In this document: one piece after another, positions 7,777-15,454 of the stretch | Layout: each line of letters opens with the position of its first letter | Numbering within the stretch: position 1 is the first letter of the stretch | Origin: CAYGFH01 sp964356315 | GTDB lineage: Bacteria > Patescibacteriota > Microgenomatia > UBA10105 > UBA927 | Assembly: GCA_964356315.1 (NCBI GenBank) | Contig: CAYHHA010000028.1 | Span: forward strand, 1-17,033 | Reading direction: 5' to 3' | Length of the DNA: 17,033 bases | The notes under the pieces: model-generated | Told to the model about the DNA's origin: nothing | Databases searched by the model: none | What the model saw: the letters and a program-made list of their open reading frames with translations, nothing else | Made by a program: the position numbers and the translations under genes

Positions 7777-9555
7777 TTAGAAGTACCGTTGGTCTTTCCT
7801 ATGAATCCATAGGTACGCTACGGCACCGAGAGAAGAAATGATGCTGACAAAAGCACTTATAATAAAAATCCGTGCTACATAGGAGAATGTCACGACATAA
7901 TTTCCTTTGGAAAGTTTTGTGCTTAGTAAATTATTTGTACGTAGCACAGGAATTGATTTTTCGTTCGAGGTTGCTTTCCACCCTCTACCATAGTTTTGGT
8001 TAACTATGAGTATATCGTCTTGTCTGGCGGTAACATATATTCGAAATATGTTTGGTGAAAAATATATAATAGATGCCGTCATGTTTCCATCTAACGAATA
8101 CACTTCTCCTTTGTAGGATTTATCATCAACACAATGGGCATATGAGGTAAAAATTACATTGGATATGCAGGAAATATTTCCTTGATTATTCATACTCTTT
8201 TCATACTCAGATTGACTTTTATCGCATCTGTTGTAGAACGTAGTATCCAGATTTGGCGTAATGATTTTAAAGGCATTTTGTATCGGCAGTATATTCTTGG
8301 TGTTCATATTGACATAGAGCAAATCGACAGCAATACAAAGGATAAAAATCTTTGGTATCCATGCAAATAGGAGTGAATTGTGCTTAAAAATTGGCTGTAT
8401 CAATTTCAAAAATTCATCGAATCCATACCCAATAAGCAGAGCCACGGGGACCATAAATATATATCTATACCGTGTCGCAACTCGCATGGCAGACAGTATT
8501 GGAATTGACGCAATCAGATTAAACAAGCTCGGTTGTATGTTTGATCCAAAACTAATTAATAGAAATATTCCACCTACATATACTAATCGTCGTAAATTCG
8601 TTTTCTTTTTTACAAACCCATATACAAATAATATAAATAGAAGTAAGCCAATATACATACCATTCTCATCGATATCATAACTAGTACCGGTCAGAATGTT
8701 AATGTTTTCTGAGTGTATGTTCGAAATCATCGATGATGTTTGATTTCGAGATAGCAAAGAATGTACTAAGCTGGTAATGCTGTATCCAGTGGAAATTCTG
8801 TGTCCATAATTCATGGGAGAGTTGAACCAAATAACTGCTATTGATGGGATAAGCTTTATCGCAGAAAATGCGCAAAAAAGCACTACGACAAGTACAAATT
8901 TATATATATCCTGAATTTTTCGAACTTGTAAACAATGAATTATTGTTGATGCCAACATATACATAATTACGATGGGAATATAGTGAAATCCACTCAGAAA
9001 CATGAGAGAAGCTATAAAGGACGCTTTAACCCCATCTGCTCTATTGTTAGAGTCAACGTAACGTTCAAAAAAATATATAACGAATGGGAGGTGGCTCAGG
9101 GTGATAAAATTTATCATCCCTACAAGAAACGGTAGTATATATAGTCCAGAAAGCATGTATACAATACCTGCCAACATACTACCGAGAGTAGAAATTTTAT
9201 AGTACTTTCCCAGTGTATAAAATCCGATATATCCTATGAATAAATTGACAATAAAAAATATGAGATATCCGAAAAATGGACCGAAAGGCAATAAAAAGAA
9301 AATAAATGGAGAAAATATGTTGCTTTCAGGGTTTCCGATAACCGGAACGCCACCACATCGGTATGGATCCCACATCGGTAGTTGCCAAAAATGAAGTAGG
9401 GTGTTTCGTGCCGAGCCTGCCCAGCTAAGATGTAATTTCCAATCAATATAATCCAAATAATACGAATTTACATCTGGAAGGAAGTAATTAACGAATGCAT
9501 ATATGCATATGAATAAACCGATGAGTATGGGCACCATCCGTCTATACATATGCAT
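7777..9555 (-). CDS. GT-C type membrane glycosyltransferase, YfhO-like (592 aa)
   Basis: A polytopic protein with a first helix at the N-terminus, about ten or more further hydrophobic stretches to about residue 420, a soluble part with Cys and Asn residues, and a final helix near the C-terminus ending in YLWIHRKDQRYF. After helix 1, an external loop has acidic residues (DYIDWKLHLSW) and then 'WDPYRCGGVPVIGNPE' (about 62-77), which is very like the YfhO/PMT-superfamily loop where the catalytic Asp lies. Such enzymes transfer sugars from polyprenyl-phosphate donors on the outer side of the membrane. The frame opens with TTG at 9567; I prefer ATG 9555, as neither has a Shine-Dalgarno. Sampled lines of this gene have about 27-30% G+C against 43-50% in neighbours, which suggests separate acquisition. 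Acceptor and sugar are unknown. Confidence 0.85.
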   Translation of the reverse strand: MHMYRRMVPILIGLFICIYAFVNYFLPDVNSYYLDYIDWKLHLSWAGSARNTLLHFWQLPMWDPYRCGGVPVIGNPESNIFSPFIFFLLPFGPFFGYLIFFIVNLFIGYIGFYTLGKYYKISTLGSMLAGIVYMLSGLYILPFLVGMINFITLSHLPFVIYFFERYVDSNNRADGVKASFIASLMFLSGFHYIPIVIMYMLASTIIHCLQVRKIQDIYKFVLVVVLFCAFSAIKLIPSIAVIWFNSPMNYGHRISTGYSITSLVHSLLSRNQTSSMISNIHSENINILTGTSYDIDENGMYIGLLLFILFVYGFVKKKTNLRRLVYVGGIFLLISFGSNIQPSLFNLIASIPILSAMRVATRYRYIFMVPVALLIGYGFDEFLKLIQPIFKHNSLLFAWIPKIFILCIAVDLLYVNMNTKNILPIQNAFKIITPNLDTTFYNRCDKSQSEYEKSMNNQGNISCISNVIFTSYAHCVDDKSYKGEVYSLDGNMTASIIYFSPNIFRIYVTARQDDILIVNQNYGRGWKATSNEKSIPVLRTNNLLSTKLSKGNYVVTFSYVARIFIISAFVSIISSLGAVAYLWIHRKDQRYF

Positions 9556-9675
9556 ATATCGAGCCAATTATCTAAACTATCACTAGCAAAGAAGAGTATA
9601 TATACAGTAGTATAGTCTATATCGCGACTTCGGATACAGGCAGTTTTCTATGTGAAATTTTGTTTTGTGGGAAAG

Positions 9676-9681
9676 TACTAT
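9676..9681 (+). promoter_or_regulatory. Possible -10 box (TACTAT) before the cytidine deaminase
   Basis: TACTAT lies seven bases before the in-frame ATG at 9689, the same spacing seen at other genes here. No -35 box is visible and -10-like hexamers are common in AT-rich DNA, so this is tentative. Confidence 0.3.
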
Positions 9682-9688
9682 TCCCATT

Positions 9689-10246
9689 ATGAAGTGTATC
9701 AATTTCCACTATCGCAGGCACTATGCTCTTTGTTATGATAAGCAAATGAATACACCAATTTGGATTCCATCGGTTGAGGATTTTATGAAAGAGGCCAAGT
9801 GGATAGAACATCAAGTGCTTGAGATCGGTATGGATAGATTGCAGGATTTAGCCAATCAAGCCCGTGATATCGCCATTTTCTCATATGCACCATACTCGAA
9901 GTATCATGTCGGCGTCTCACTGCTGAGCATATCCGGCAAAAGCTACGTTGGGGTAAATGCAGAGCGGGCAAGTTATTCGGAAACAGATCATGCAGAAGAA
10001 TCTGCGATTACACAAGCGATTATCGGCGGAGAAGTACAAGAATCGGGTCGGAGATTTATCAAAGCGCTCGCAGTCTCCCACGCAGGGACAAGCGCCCCTT
10101 GTGGCAGATGTCGTCAGATTATCGCAGAACACTGTGATAATGCTTTGATCGTTCTGGCAACCCCTGATGGGAAGATTCATACGATTACATCTCTAAAGAG
10201 TATATTTCCACTTGCATTTTCTCCTACGGATTTAGGTATAACTTAA
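9689..10246 (+). CDS. cdd: Cytidine deaminase (up to 185 aa)
   Basis: Zinc hydrolase of pyrimidine salvage that converts cytidine and deoxycytidine to uridine forms. Motifs, numbered from ATG 9689: YAPYSKYHVG near 67-76, the substrate-binding NAE (90-92), the H101-A-E103 zinc ligand and catalytic Glu, and PCGRCRQ with zinc cysteines C138 and C141. The His-Cys-Cys zinc set is the type found in the large E. coli enzyme, whereas most short tetrameric enzymes have three cysteines. The start is unclear: ATG 9689 fits a -10 box, ATG 9746 and 9785 are possible (the latter after GAGGA), and ATG 9830 would give the standard length of about 138 residues. Its stop overlaps the stop of the convergent GT2 gene. 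It has no evident link to the glycan genes around it. Confidence 0.92.
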   Translation: MKCINFHYRRHYALCYDKQMNTPIWIPSVEDFMKEAKWIEHQVLEIGMDRLQDLANQARDIAIFSYAPYSKYHVGVSLLSISGKSYVGVNAERASYSETDHAEESAITQAIIGGEVQESGRRFIKALAVSHAGTSAPCGRCRQIIAEHCDNALIVLATPDGKIHTITSLKSIFPLAFSPTDLGIT

Positions 10247-10977
10247 TTATGCTTGAGCGTATTGAAAGATGTCAGAATAATCATTCGACTATATTGAAAG
10301 CATCGAAGTAAAAGTGAGTATAGATTTGGAGCAGTTTTTGAAGATCCGTGTACTCTGCCTGTTGATACATAGGGGAGTTCTATTATTTTGTACCCAGTAT
10401 GAAACGCTCGAATGATAAGGTTGATAAAATATTCCCCATGTTGGCCAGAAAGCGGGAGGGATCGTATAACAGTTCTCTTTACCGCGATAAATCCGCTAGT
10501 AAAATCGTGGAAAGGTACGCGGAACAATTTTCGCATACATATATTACCTATATCGCTCATTCCTATTGCAAAACGAGATTCCGATTGGCCAGCTGACTTC
10601 TTTTTTCCACCTGGGACAAATCTGGAAGCAACAGCGATATCCTTGCCCTGTATAATTTCGCCAACAAGTGTATTGATGCACTCCGGGGGATGCGAAAAAT
10701 CTCCATCCATCCACACGATAATATTTCCTTTTGCGATTCTGATTCCCTCGCTTATGCTTTTTTGAAGACCATGATCAGTTGCTCTAATAACGACTTTTAC
10801 CGTCGTTGTATGTGTTTGCGCCCAGGCTGTTGCAAGCGCTCCAGTGTTATCTGGTGAATTATCATCGATGACAAGGATTTCAAGCAAATTATCTACGTTT
10901 TTTAGCAGCGATTCTATAAGGGGGATAATATTTCCCGCTTCATTGTACGTGGGGATAATGACAGATACAGATTTCAT
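10243..10977 (-). CDS. Polyprenol-phosphate sugar synthase, GT2 family, DPM1-like (244 aa)
   Basis: Transfers a sugar (mannose or glucose in characterised relatives) from a nucleotide donor to polyprenyl phosphate at the inner face of the membrane. The GT-A fold shows IIPTYNEAGNI (7-17), VIDDNSPDNTG (36-46), the metal-binding D91-G-D93 in MDGDFSHPPE, VASRFVPGG and a 'HDFTSGFIAVKR' acceptor-loop segment. The length matches soluble archaeal or eukaryotic-type dolichol-phosphate-mannose synthases without the C-terminal helices. Its ATG overlaps the stop of the upstream DegT gene as ATGA, so translation is coupled. The product would be a lipid-linked sugar of the kind used by GT-C enzymes such as the one at 7777-9555. 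Donor specificity cannot be read from the sequence. Confidence 0.92.
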   Translation of the reverse strand: MKSVSVIIPTYNEAGNIIPLIESLLKNVDNLLEILVIDDNSPDNTGALATAWAQTHTTTVKVVIRATDHGLQKSISEGIRIAKGNIIVWMDGDFSHPPECINTLVGEIIQGKDIAVASRFVPGGKKKSAGQSESRFAIGMSDIGNICMRKLFRVPFHDFTSGFIAVKRTVIRSLPLSGQHGEYFINLIIRAFHTGYKIIELPYVSTGRVHGSSKTAPNLYSLLLRCFQYSRMIILTSFNTLKHN

Positions 10978-12080
10978 GATAGTAGTTCTATTACCGCTTT
11001 TGAAACGGTGTTGATCTGTTTGTCAGTTATCGCGAGTCCTGATGGCAAGTACAATCCTCGCTCAGACAAATCTGTGCTCACTGGACAATGGGCGTGTTTG
11101 AATAGGTTTCTATTGGTGCATACTGGCTGTAGATGAAGCGGTACAAAAAAATCTCGTGTATCTATGCCTTTTTCCTTTAATTTGATCCGCACCTCGTCTC
11201 GGTTTATAGGAGATGATTTCGAAACCCGTACCGCGTACATCCAATACACGTTTTTTGCCCAAGGGGCTTGTGTGGGTAATTCCAAAGCAGAAAACCCATG
11301 AAAATTTTTTGAGTACAGACTCGCCATATGATGTTTCTTTTGGAGATACAGGTCAATTTGTTCGAGCTGGGCGAGTCCTAGCCCCGCTTGCATATTGGTC
11401 ATGCGAAAGTTATAACCAACTTCCTCATGATAAAAACGCTCATTCGGGCTATGCGCAAGATCTTTAAGAATTTTTGCTCGTGTATACAGCGCTTCTGTAT
11501 TTGTTACCATCATCCCGCCTTCTCCTGTCGTTATGATTTTATTCCCATAAAAACTAAAACAACCTATGTCGGCGATGCTTCCGACTTTTTTTCCTTTATA
11601 CTCTGCTCCATGCGCTTCGGCCGCATCTTCTATCACCGGAATGTTATGACGTCTCGCGATATCCATAATTGGATCCATATCACAGGGGTGTCCGTAGAGA
11701 TGTACCACCATAATTGCTTTGGTACGTTTTGTGATGTGACCCTCAATTTTTGTCGGATCAATGGTCCCAGTTTTTGGATCAACGTCTACTGCTACTGGTA
11801 CTGCGTTTAGGTACAGGGGAGCCAGAGCGCAGGAAATTATAGTTAAATCAGGCACGATAACTTCATCGCCTTTGTCTATTCCCAGTGATGCAAGAGCAAG
11901 TTGCAGAGCAGTAGTTCCATTTGTCGTCGTTGTTGCAAACGATACTCCTAAATAGTTTGCAAACGCTTTTTCGAATTTATCGATATATGGCCCAGAGGAA
12001 GAAACCCAACCGGTTTTAATACAATCCGATACGTAGCTTAGCGCGTTTGGGGCGATAAGTGGTTCGTTTACAGGAATCAT
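10974..12080 (-). CDS. DegT/DnrJ/EryC1/StrS aminotransferase (368 aa)
   Basis: PLP-dependent transamination of a keto-sugar nucleotide, giving an amino sugar for surface polysaccharide or glycoprotein. Family marks: start INPVNEP-like 'MIPVNEPLI', TTTNGTTALQLAL (51-63) binding the cofactor phosphate, EDAAEAHGAEYKG (151-163) with D152 contacting the PLP ring nitrogen, and the Schiff-base lysine K181 in FYGNKIITTGEGG. Length is typical (360-390). It starts seven bases after the cupin gene and overlaps the GT2 gene by four bases, so it is the middle gene of a three-gene operon. No Shine-Dalgarno precedes its ATG. No keto-sugar-forming dehydratase is in the window, so its substrate must be made elsewhere. 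Confidence 0.94.
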   Translation of the reverse strand: MIPVNEPLIAPNALSYVSDCIKTGWVSSSGPYIDKFEKAFANYLGVSFATTTTNGTTALQLALASLGIDKGDEVIVPDLTIISCALAPLYLNAVPVAVDVDPKTGTIDPTKIEGHITKRTKAIMVVHLYGHPCDMDPIMDIARRHNIPVIEDAAEAHGAEYKGKKVGSIADIGCFSFYGNKIITTGEGGMMVTNTEALYTRAKILKDLAHSPNERFYHEEVGYNFRMTNMQAGLGLAQLEQIDLYLQKKHHMASLYSKNFHGFSALELPTQAPWAKNVYWMYAVRVSKSSPINRDEVRIKLKEKGIDTRDFFVPLHLQPVCTNRNLFKHAHCPVSTDLSERGLYLPSGLAITDKQINTVSKAVIELLS

Positions 12081-12087
12081 GTAGGTT

Positions 12088-12510
12088 TTATTTTTTCGAT
12101 TTCAAATATTTTTTTGCTTTCAAAACTCCTGGATATGGTCCCTGTTTTACTTCAAACATTTGGGTCTCTTCCAAAAAATCTATTTCATGACCGCCACGCA
12201 GTAATAATACTCCGTCATGCGCATGCAATATTTGCTCATCGATTTTTTCCCCGACATCTGAATATAACGTTAATCGTATCGAGCCCGATAGGATCATGAG
12301 AACTTCTTGTATTTCATTGACCACTATTGGTTTTTCCATTAAATGAATGTGAGGTTCGAGTTTTCCGCCTTGGGTACCATGGTGCAGGCCTACTTGAAGT
12401 GAATTGTCTGGTTCAGTGAAAAATCTGAGGTTTTCGACAGCGGTTTCCTGTCGCATAATAATCGCTACGGGTATGCCGTTAGCATATATGGTATTGTCGT
12501 CACTGTGCAT
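12088..12510 (-). CDS. Cupin-fold protein of the sugar operon (140 aa)
   Basis: A single cupin barrel: HIHLMEK with the first metal-binding His pair (about 54-60), EVLMILSGSIRLTLY (about 69-83), then HAHDGVLLLRGGHEIDFL (about 95-112) as the second motif, and a closing EVKQGPYPG. Small cupins with an E-V-K-Q-G-P-Y ending recur, from memory, beside glycosyltransferases and sugar aminotransferases in surface-polysaccharide loci. Their exact reaction is not established to my knowledge; a sugar-nucleotide isomerase or epimerase role is possible but is not shown here. It is first in the operon with DegT and GT2, behind an extended -10 promoter at 12546-12554. No Shine-Dalgarno is visible, and the ATG at 12510 is the only early start. 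Confidence 0.85.
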   Translation of the reverse strand: MHSDDNTIYANGIPVAIIMRQETAVENLRFFTEPDNSLQVGLHHGTQGGKLEPHIHLMEKPIVVNEIQEVLMILSGSIRLTLYSDVGEKIDEQILHAHDGVLLLRGGHEIDFLEETQMFEVKQGPYPGVLKAKKYLKSKK

Positions 12511-12545
12511 ATAATCGTATAACCTGTGTCTTCACTTACTTTGCT

Positions 12546-12554
12546 AGTATACCA
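12546..12554 (-). promoter_or_regulatory. Extended -10 promoter (TGgTATACT) of the cupin-DegT-GT2 operon
   Basis: Read on the minus strand, TGG followed by TATACT forms an extended -10 element. Predicted transcription start is near 12539, giving a leader of about 29 bases before the ATG at 12510. The 14-base palindrome at 12578-12591 lies about 24 bases further upstream. Confidence 0.5.
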
Positions 12555-12577
12555 AAATCTGTCGCTCCACGTATACA

Positions 12578-12591
12578 CATGTACGTACATG
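12578..12591. promoter_or_regulatory. Perfect 14-base palindrome in the divergent intergenic region
   Basis: CATGTACGTACATG equals its own reverse complement. It lies between the divergent promoters of the cupin operon (minus) and the SGNH gene (plus), about 40-50 bases upstream of the first and 60-75 of the second. A dimeric regulator could bind it, but no regulator is encoded nearby. Confidence 0.4.
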
Positions 12592-12615
12592 GAATAATCG
12601 TTTCTTCATTGCTGA

Positions 12616-12644
12616 TTCATTTTCATCAGTGTCTGACGTATCAT
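12616..12644 (+). promoter_or_regulatory. Candidate promoter of the SGNH gene
   Basis: TATCAT at 12639-12644 (five of six consensus bases) lies 17 bases after a weak TTCATT (12616-12621). The predicted start is near 12651, just at the AAGGAG (12649-12654) that precedes the ATG at 12658; if it starts that late, the ribosome site would be partly lost, so the true start may be a few bases earlier. Confidence 0.4.
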
Positions 12645-12657
12645 ACAAAAGGAGATC

Positions 12658-13812
12658 ATGAAATCGATACTAGACAAATCAGTGTTACTTTTAATCGCTT
12701 TGACGGTGGCGTTGATTTGTTCTGAGTTGATCCTTCGATTCTTTCGTCCATTTACGCCTGACTACCTCCGGGTGGCTCCATATTCTTTTTCCTGTTACCG
12801 TATGGGTACGTACTATTGGGCATCGTATCAGCCAAATAAAAATTGCCGACTGCATTCCAATGCCAATGCATTTTCAGATGTGGTATTTGCCACCAATAGT
12901 CTTGGTATTCGGGGTCCTGAAATCCAACTGCCAAAGCCCAAAGGTCAAAAGAGAATTCTTTTCCTAGGTGATTCGTTTATGACGGGGTGGGGAGTGTCAG
13001 AACAAGAGGCGCTTCCGCAAATGACGCAAACAATCCTTCAAGGTGCGTTGCCGTCAGTATCTATAGAAACAATTAATGCAGGACTCAGCGCGAGTGGTCA
13101 AGGATACGAGTATCTATTTTTCAAAAATGATGGCCTTTCGCTGGATCCAGATGTTGTTCTCGTCGGATTATATATTTTTAACGATATCGCAGACAGTATC
13201 AGAGAGTCTACATGGAGTCAAATCGATGCATCAGGATTGCCAGAAAAGATAACGTCAAAAAGCTCCTATATAGACTATCAGGGGAACATTCGGCAGAATG
13301 TTAAATCGCTCAAGTTGTTCGTTCCATTTTTAAAAAAATCGTATCTCTACGATTTGATTACCGATGGTATTATCAGACTACTTCCACAGGATTATATACG
13401 CACAGGAGAAGTAAACATTTCCTGTGTGTTTAGGGAAAACTGTCATACCTTTGATCGTCAGAAAAACGATATGAAACGGTTGTTTTTGGGTATGCAAAAG
13501 ATTTCTGAGTTGCAAAGAAAAAAGCTTATCGTGGTGCTGTTGCCCAGTGAAGTCCAGGTTCATCCCGAACATAGTAATCGATATGATATTGTCCCGCCTC
13601 TGACTCTCACCGATGCGCAAAGACCGCACGGAGAATTTGCAGAATTTTTTAAGGAGAATGGAATTAATTTTATTGACTTGCTTCCCGTGTTTCAGGAGCA
13701 TGCAAAGGAACCACTGTATTTTACGCTCGATGAACATTGGACAGCGCTGGGTAATCGACTCGCTGCCCAATCAATTGCTGACTATCTACAATCCTCCATA
13801 CCCAGCGATTAG
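12658..13812 (+). CDS. Membrane-anchored SGNH/GDSL hydrolase (384 aa)
   Basis: An N-terminal hydrophobic segment (about 8-25), with a lysine before it, anchors or exports the protein; the rest is predicted to lie outside the membrane. Catalytic blocks of the SGNH fold follow in order: FLGDSF with nucleophile S106 (block I), NAGLSASG (block II glycine), FNDI with N175 (block III) and LDEHWTALGN with D358 and H360 (block V). The 'D-x-HW' form of the last block recalls sugar O-acetyl esterases and transferases of the AlgJ/AlgX kind. A role in adding or removing acetyl groups on surface glycan fits the divergently encoded sugar operon, but is inferred. AAGGAG lies four bases before the ATG. The C-terminus ends normally, with no second domain. 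Confidence 0.88.
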   Translation: MKSILDKSVLLLIALTVALICSELILRFFRPFTPDYLRVAPYSFSCYRMGTYYWASYQPNKNCRLHSNANAFSDVVFATNSLGIRGPEIQLPKPKGQKRILFLGDSFMTGWGVSEQEALPQMTQTILQGALPSVSIETINAGLSASGQGYEYLFFKNDGLSLDPDVVLVGLYIFNDIADSIRESTWSQIDASGLPEKITSKSSYIDYQGNIRQNVKSLKLFVPFLKKSYLYDLITDGIIRLLPQDYIRTGEVNISCVFRENCHTFDRQKNDMKRLFLGMQKISELQRKKLIVVLLPSEVQVHPEHSNRYDIVPPLTLTDAQRPHGEFAEFFKENGINFIDLLPVFQEHAKEPLYFTLDEHWTALGNRLAAQSIADYLQSSIPSD

Positions 13813-13913
13813 ACAGAGTCACCGTGTGCGTAGTGTTACATATTTTTTCAAACATCTGCACTACAATAGTATTTCAAGAGCGAATATAAATAATTCCTGA
13901 AGGAGGGCCACGT

Positions 13914-14312
13914 ATGAAAGGGCTTAAATCAAATATCGAAAAAGATGTTATCAAAAATTCCTCGTTTAGAAAAGTTGTGTACACAGGAAAGCATAGTCAG
14001 CTAGTGCTTATGAGCTTGCTTCCTGGGGAAGATATTGGACTAGAAGTACACACCGATAACGATCAGTTTTTTCGATTTGAAGAAGGCACGGGGATGTGTG
14101 TTATCGATGGAACTGAATATCAGCTTACCGCTGGGGATGCAGTGGTTGTTCCTGCAGGCGCAAAACATAACATCATAAATACCTCGAAAACCGATACGCT
14201 TAAATTGTATACGATCTATAGTCCTTCCCATCATAAAGATGGCATAGAGCGAAAAACAAAGGCGGAAGCGTCCTCCGATGCACCAGAATTTGACGGTGTG
14301 ACGACAGAGTGA
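13914..14312 (+). CDS. Small cupin-domain protein (132 aa)
   Basis: A compact cupin: GEDIGLEVHTDNDQFFRFEEGTG (about 39-61) gives motif 1, with E44, H46 and Q51 as likely metal ligands, and GDAVVVPAGAKHNIINT (about 76-92) gives motif 2 with H87. A charged, Asp/Glu/Lys-rich tail of about 25 residues follows. The pattern matches a widely spread group of short cytoplasmic cupins often annotated only as 'cupin domain-containing', some related to mannose-6-phosphate isomerases; the reaction is unknown. The start is very well supported by AAGGAGGG at 13900-13907, the strongest Shine-Dalgarno in the window, and TACAAT at 13862-13867 may be its -10 box. It is separated from the SGNH gene by about 100 bases, so it may be its own unit. 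Confidence 0.9.
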   Translation: MKGLKSNIEKDVIKNSSFRKVVYTGKHSQLVLMSLLPGEDIGLEVHTDNDQFFRFEEGTGMCVIDGTEYQLTAGDAVVVPAGAKHNIINTSKTDTLKLYTIYSPSHHKDGIERKTKAEASSDAPEFDGVTTE

Positions 14313-14383
14313 TCCTATTGTGTTTGACGGTGATATAAAAATACGTTGAGCTGAGGATTTTAGAGGCATGTGCTAGGGGGGGT

Positions 14384-15202
14384 CTAGCAGAGTTTCCCAT
14401 AGCAAGAATTTACAATTTGATCCATGAAAAATAAATCGCGTTGATGTGCTGTCCATTTGCTGTCGGGAAGAAATTGTGACGTAGCTGTGAATCTATTGAC
14501 AAATTGTTCTTGCAATCGATTTCCAGCACCCTGTTGTTGCCATGTTTGAACTGCTTTCAGCATGACGAAAGATGCAAACGCTCCAAATGGTAAACCAGTG
14601 CCTCCTAGTGATATCTCAATATTTTCCAGCGGATCGGGAGATTGCTCCGAATTAAACCAATATACGGTATGAGTTGACCACTTTCTCAGAAGTGGGTCTC
14701 CTGTAGGAAGACTGATATCAAATCGCTTGATCGCTTCCTCGCGCAAAATAAATTGTGCGATACGGTAAAGTATGCCTTGTGACTCTTTAAATTCGTCGAG
14801 TGCTTTTCTCATCTGACCTTCGACTTGAGTATATGCATCATCGTTTGAGTCTTGTTCGAGTTCTGGATCAATCTTCAAAATATCCGCTCTTTGAGCATCA
14901 AGCGCCCGTAATGGCCGTATTGCAAATTGATACAAATCAAATTCAGTTGAGCCTGCTAACATGGCGAATTGTGAGAGAAACGTAGCTATATTTGGTGCAT
15001 GCGCAAAGCGCTCCAGTGCGAGTCCTCGAGCCATGTCGATATTCAGTTGCATCGTGTCTGTGGTCCACGCCGACTCCATACGTTCGTAGATTACAGCTTG
15101 GGGAAGATAAATTTCTGTTGGTGGCATATACGTTTTGATTGATATCCGAATTACACTATCATAACGCGCTAATTTGCGACGATATGATATATATTTTACC
15201 AT
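14384..15202 (-). CDS. Hypothetical soluble protein (272 aa), no recognised family
   Basis: I do not recognise this protein. After a basic N-terminus (MVKYISYRRKLARYD) comes a mixed region with many Met, Ala and Gln, predicted mainly helical. A strongly acidic segment lies near residues 95-110 (ILKIDPELEQDSNDD), then a long helix (EGQMRKALDEFKESQGILYRIAQ), and a Trp-rich C-terminal third with HTVYWFNSEQSPDP and LGGTGLPFGAFASF. There is no signal peptide, membrane helix or zinc motif; two Cys stand near the C-terminal end. The frame opens at 15214, but GGAG six bases before ATG 15202 favours that start. ATG 15127 (MPPTEIY) is a further choice. It is convergent with the cupin gene and diverges from the next unknown gene. 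Coding status is supported by length, codon pattern and the ribosome site. Confidence 0.72.
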   Translation of the reverse strand: MVKYISYRRKLARYDSVIRISIKTYMPPTEIYLPQAVIYERMESAWTTDTMQLNIDMARGLALERFAHAPNIATFLSQFAMLAGSTEFDLYQFAIRPLRALDAQRADILKIDPELEQDSNDDAYTQVEGQMRKALDEFKESQGILYRIAQFILREEAIKRFDISLPTGDPLLRKWSTHTVYWFNSEQSPDPLENIEISLGGTGLPFGAFASFVMLKAVQTWQQQGAGNRLQEQFVNRFTATSQFLPDSKWTAHQRDLFFMDQIVNSCYGKLC

Positions 15203-15375
15203 ATATATCTCCATCTAGATAAACCGAATTGTTATTGCTATGCTTTTCACGCTATTGCGACGCTTTTTGTTTTGCAGATTCATATGCGACGTGTAATGAA
15301 CTGAAAATCGTATGGGTCTGGTTTTCTGTAAGAGTCATGTGATGGTCAAATAGATAAACATAATAGGAATGTAAT

Positions 15376-15404
15376 TTGCTGAATTTACTGATATGGCCTA
15401 GAAT
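15376..15404 (+). promoter_or_regulatory. Promoter before the 171-residue unknown gene
   Basis: TTGCTG (15376-15381), a 17-base spacer and TAGAAT (15399-15404) form a plausible sigma-70-like promoter. Eight bases later comes ATG 15413, which opens a 13-codon ORF in a different frame from the long ORF starting at 15432. Confidence 0.55.
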
Positions 15405-15412
15405 TCAAGTCT

Positions 15413-15454
15413 ATGAATGAATTGAGTTCGTATGCTCCTGAGGGAGGATGTTGA
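15413..15454 (+). CDS. Possible 13-residue upstream peptide, or displaced 5' end of the next gene
   Basis: ATG 15413 opens MNELSSYAPEGGC and ends at TGA 15452-15454, overlapping the start of the 171-residue ORF in another frame. Its ATG is where the promoter at 15376-15404 would start a leaderless mRNA. Either it is a translated leader peptide, or a one-base frameshift in the G-rich run at 15440-15447 separates the true N-terminus from the body of the following gene. The sequence alone cannot decide. Confidence 0.3.
   Translation: MNELSSYAPEGGC

Noticed and set aside
13862..13867. TACAAT as the -10 box for the small cupin gene
   Set aside because: No acceptable -35 box or extended TG is found at the right distance, so it is mentioned only within the gene entry and not listed as a promoter.
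14371..14389. TGCTAG-GGGGGGT-CTAGCA hairpin at the end of the 272-residue gene
   Set aside because: The stem is only six pairs with no U-tract; the G-run is more notable as a possible sequencing weak spot than as a regulatory element.
15252..15338. 28-codon minus-strand ORF (starting MTLTENQTHTIF), open for about 20 more codons upstream
   Set aside because: The translation looks protein-like, but there is no ribosome site or promoter, the only ATG is internal to the open stretch, and it is too short to support from sequence alone. It could be a gene remnant.
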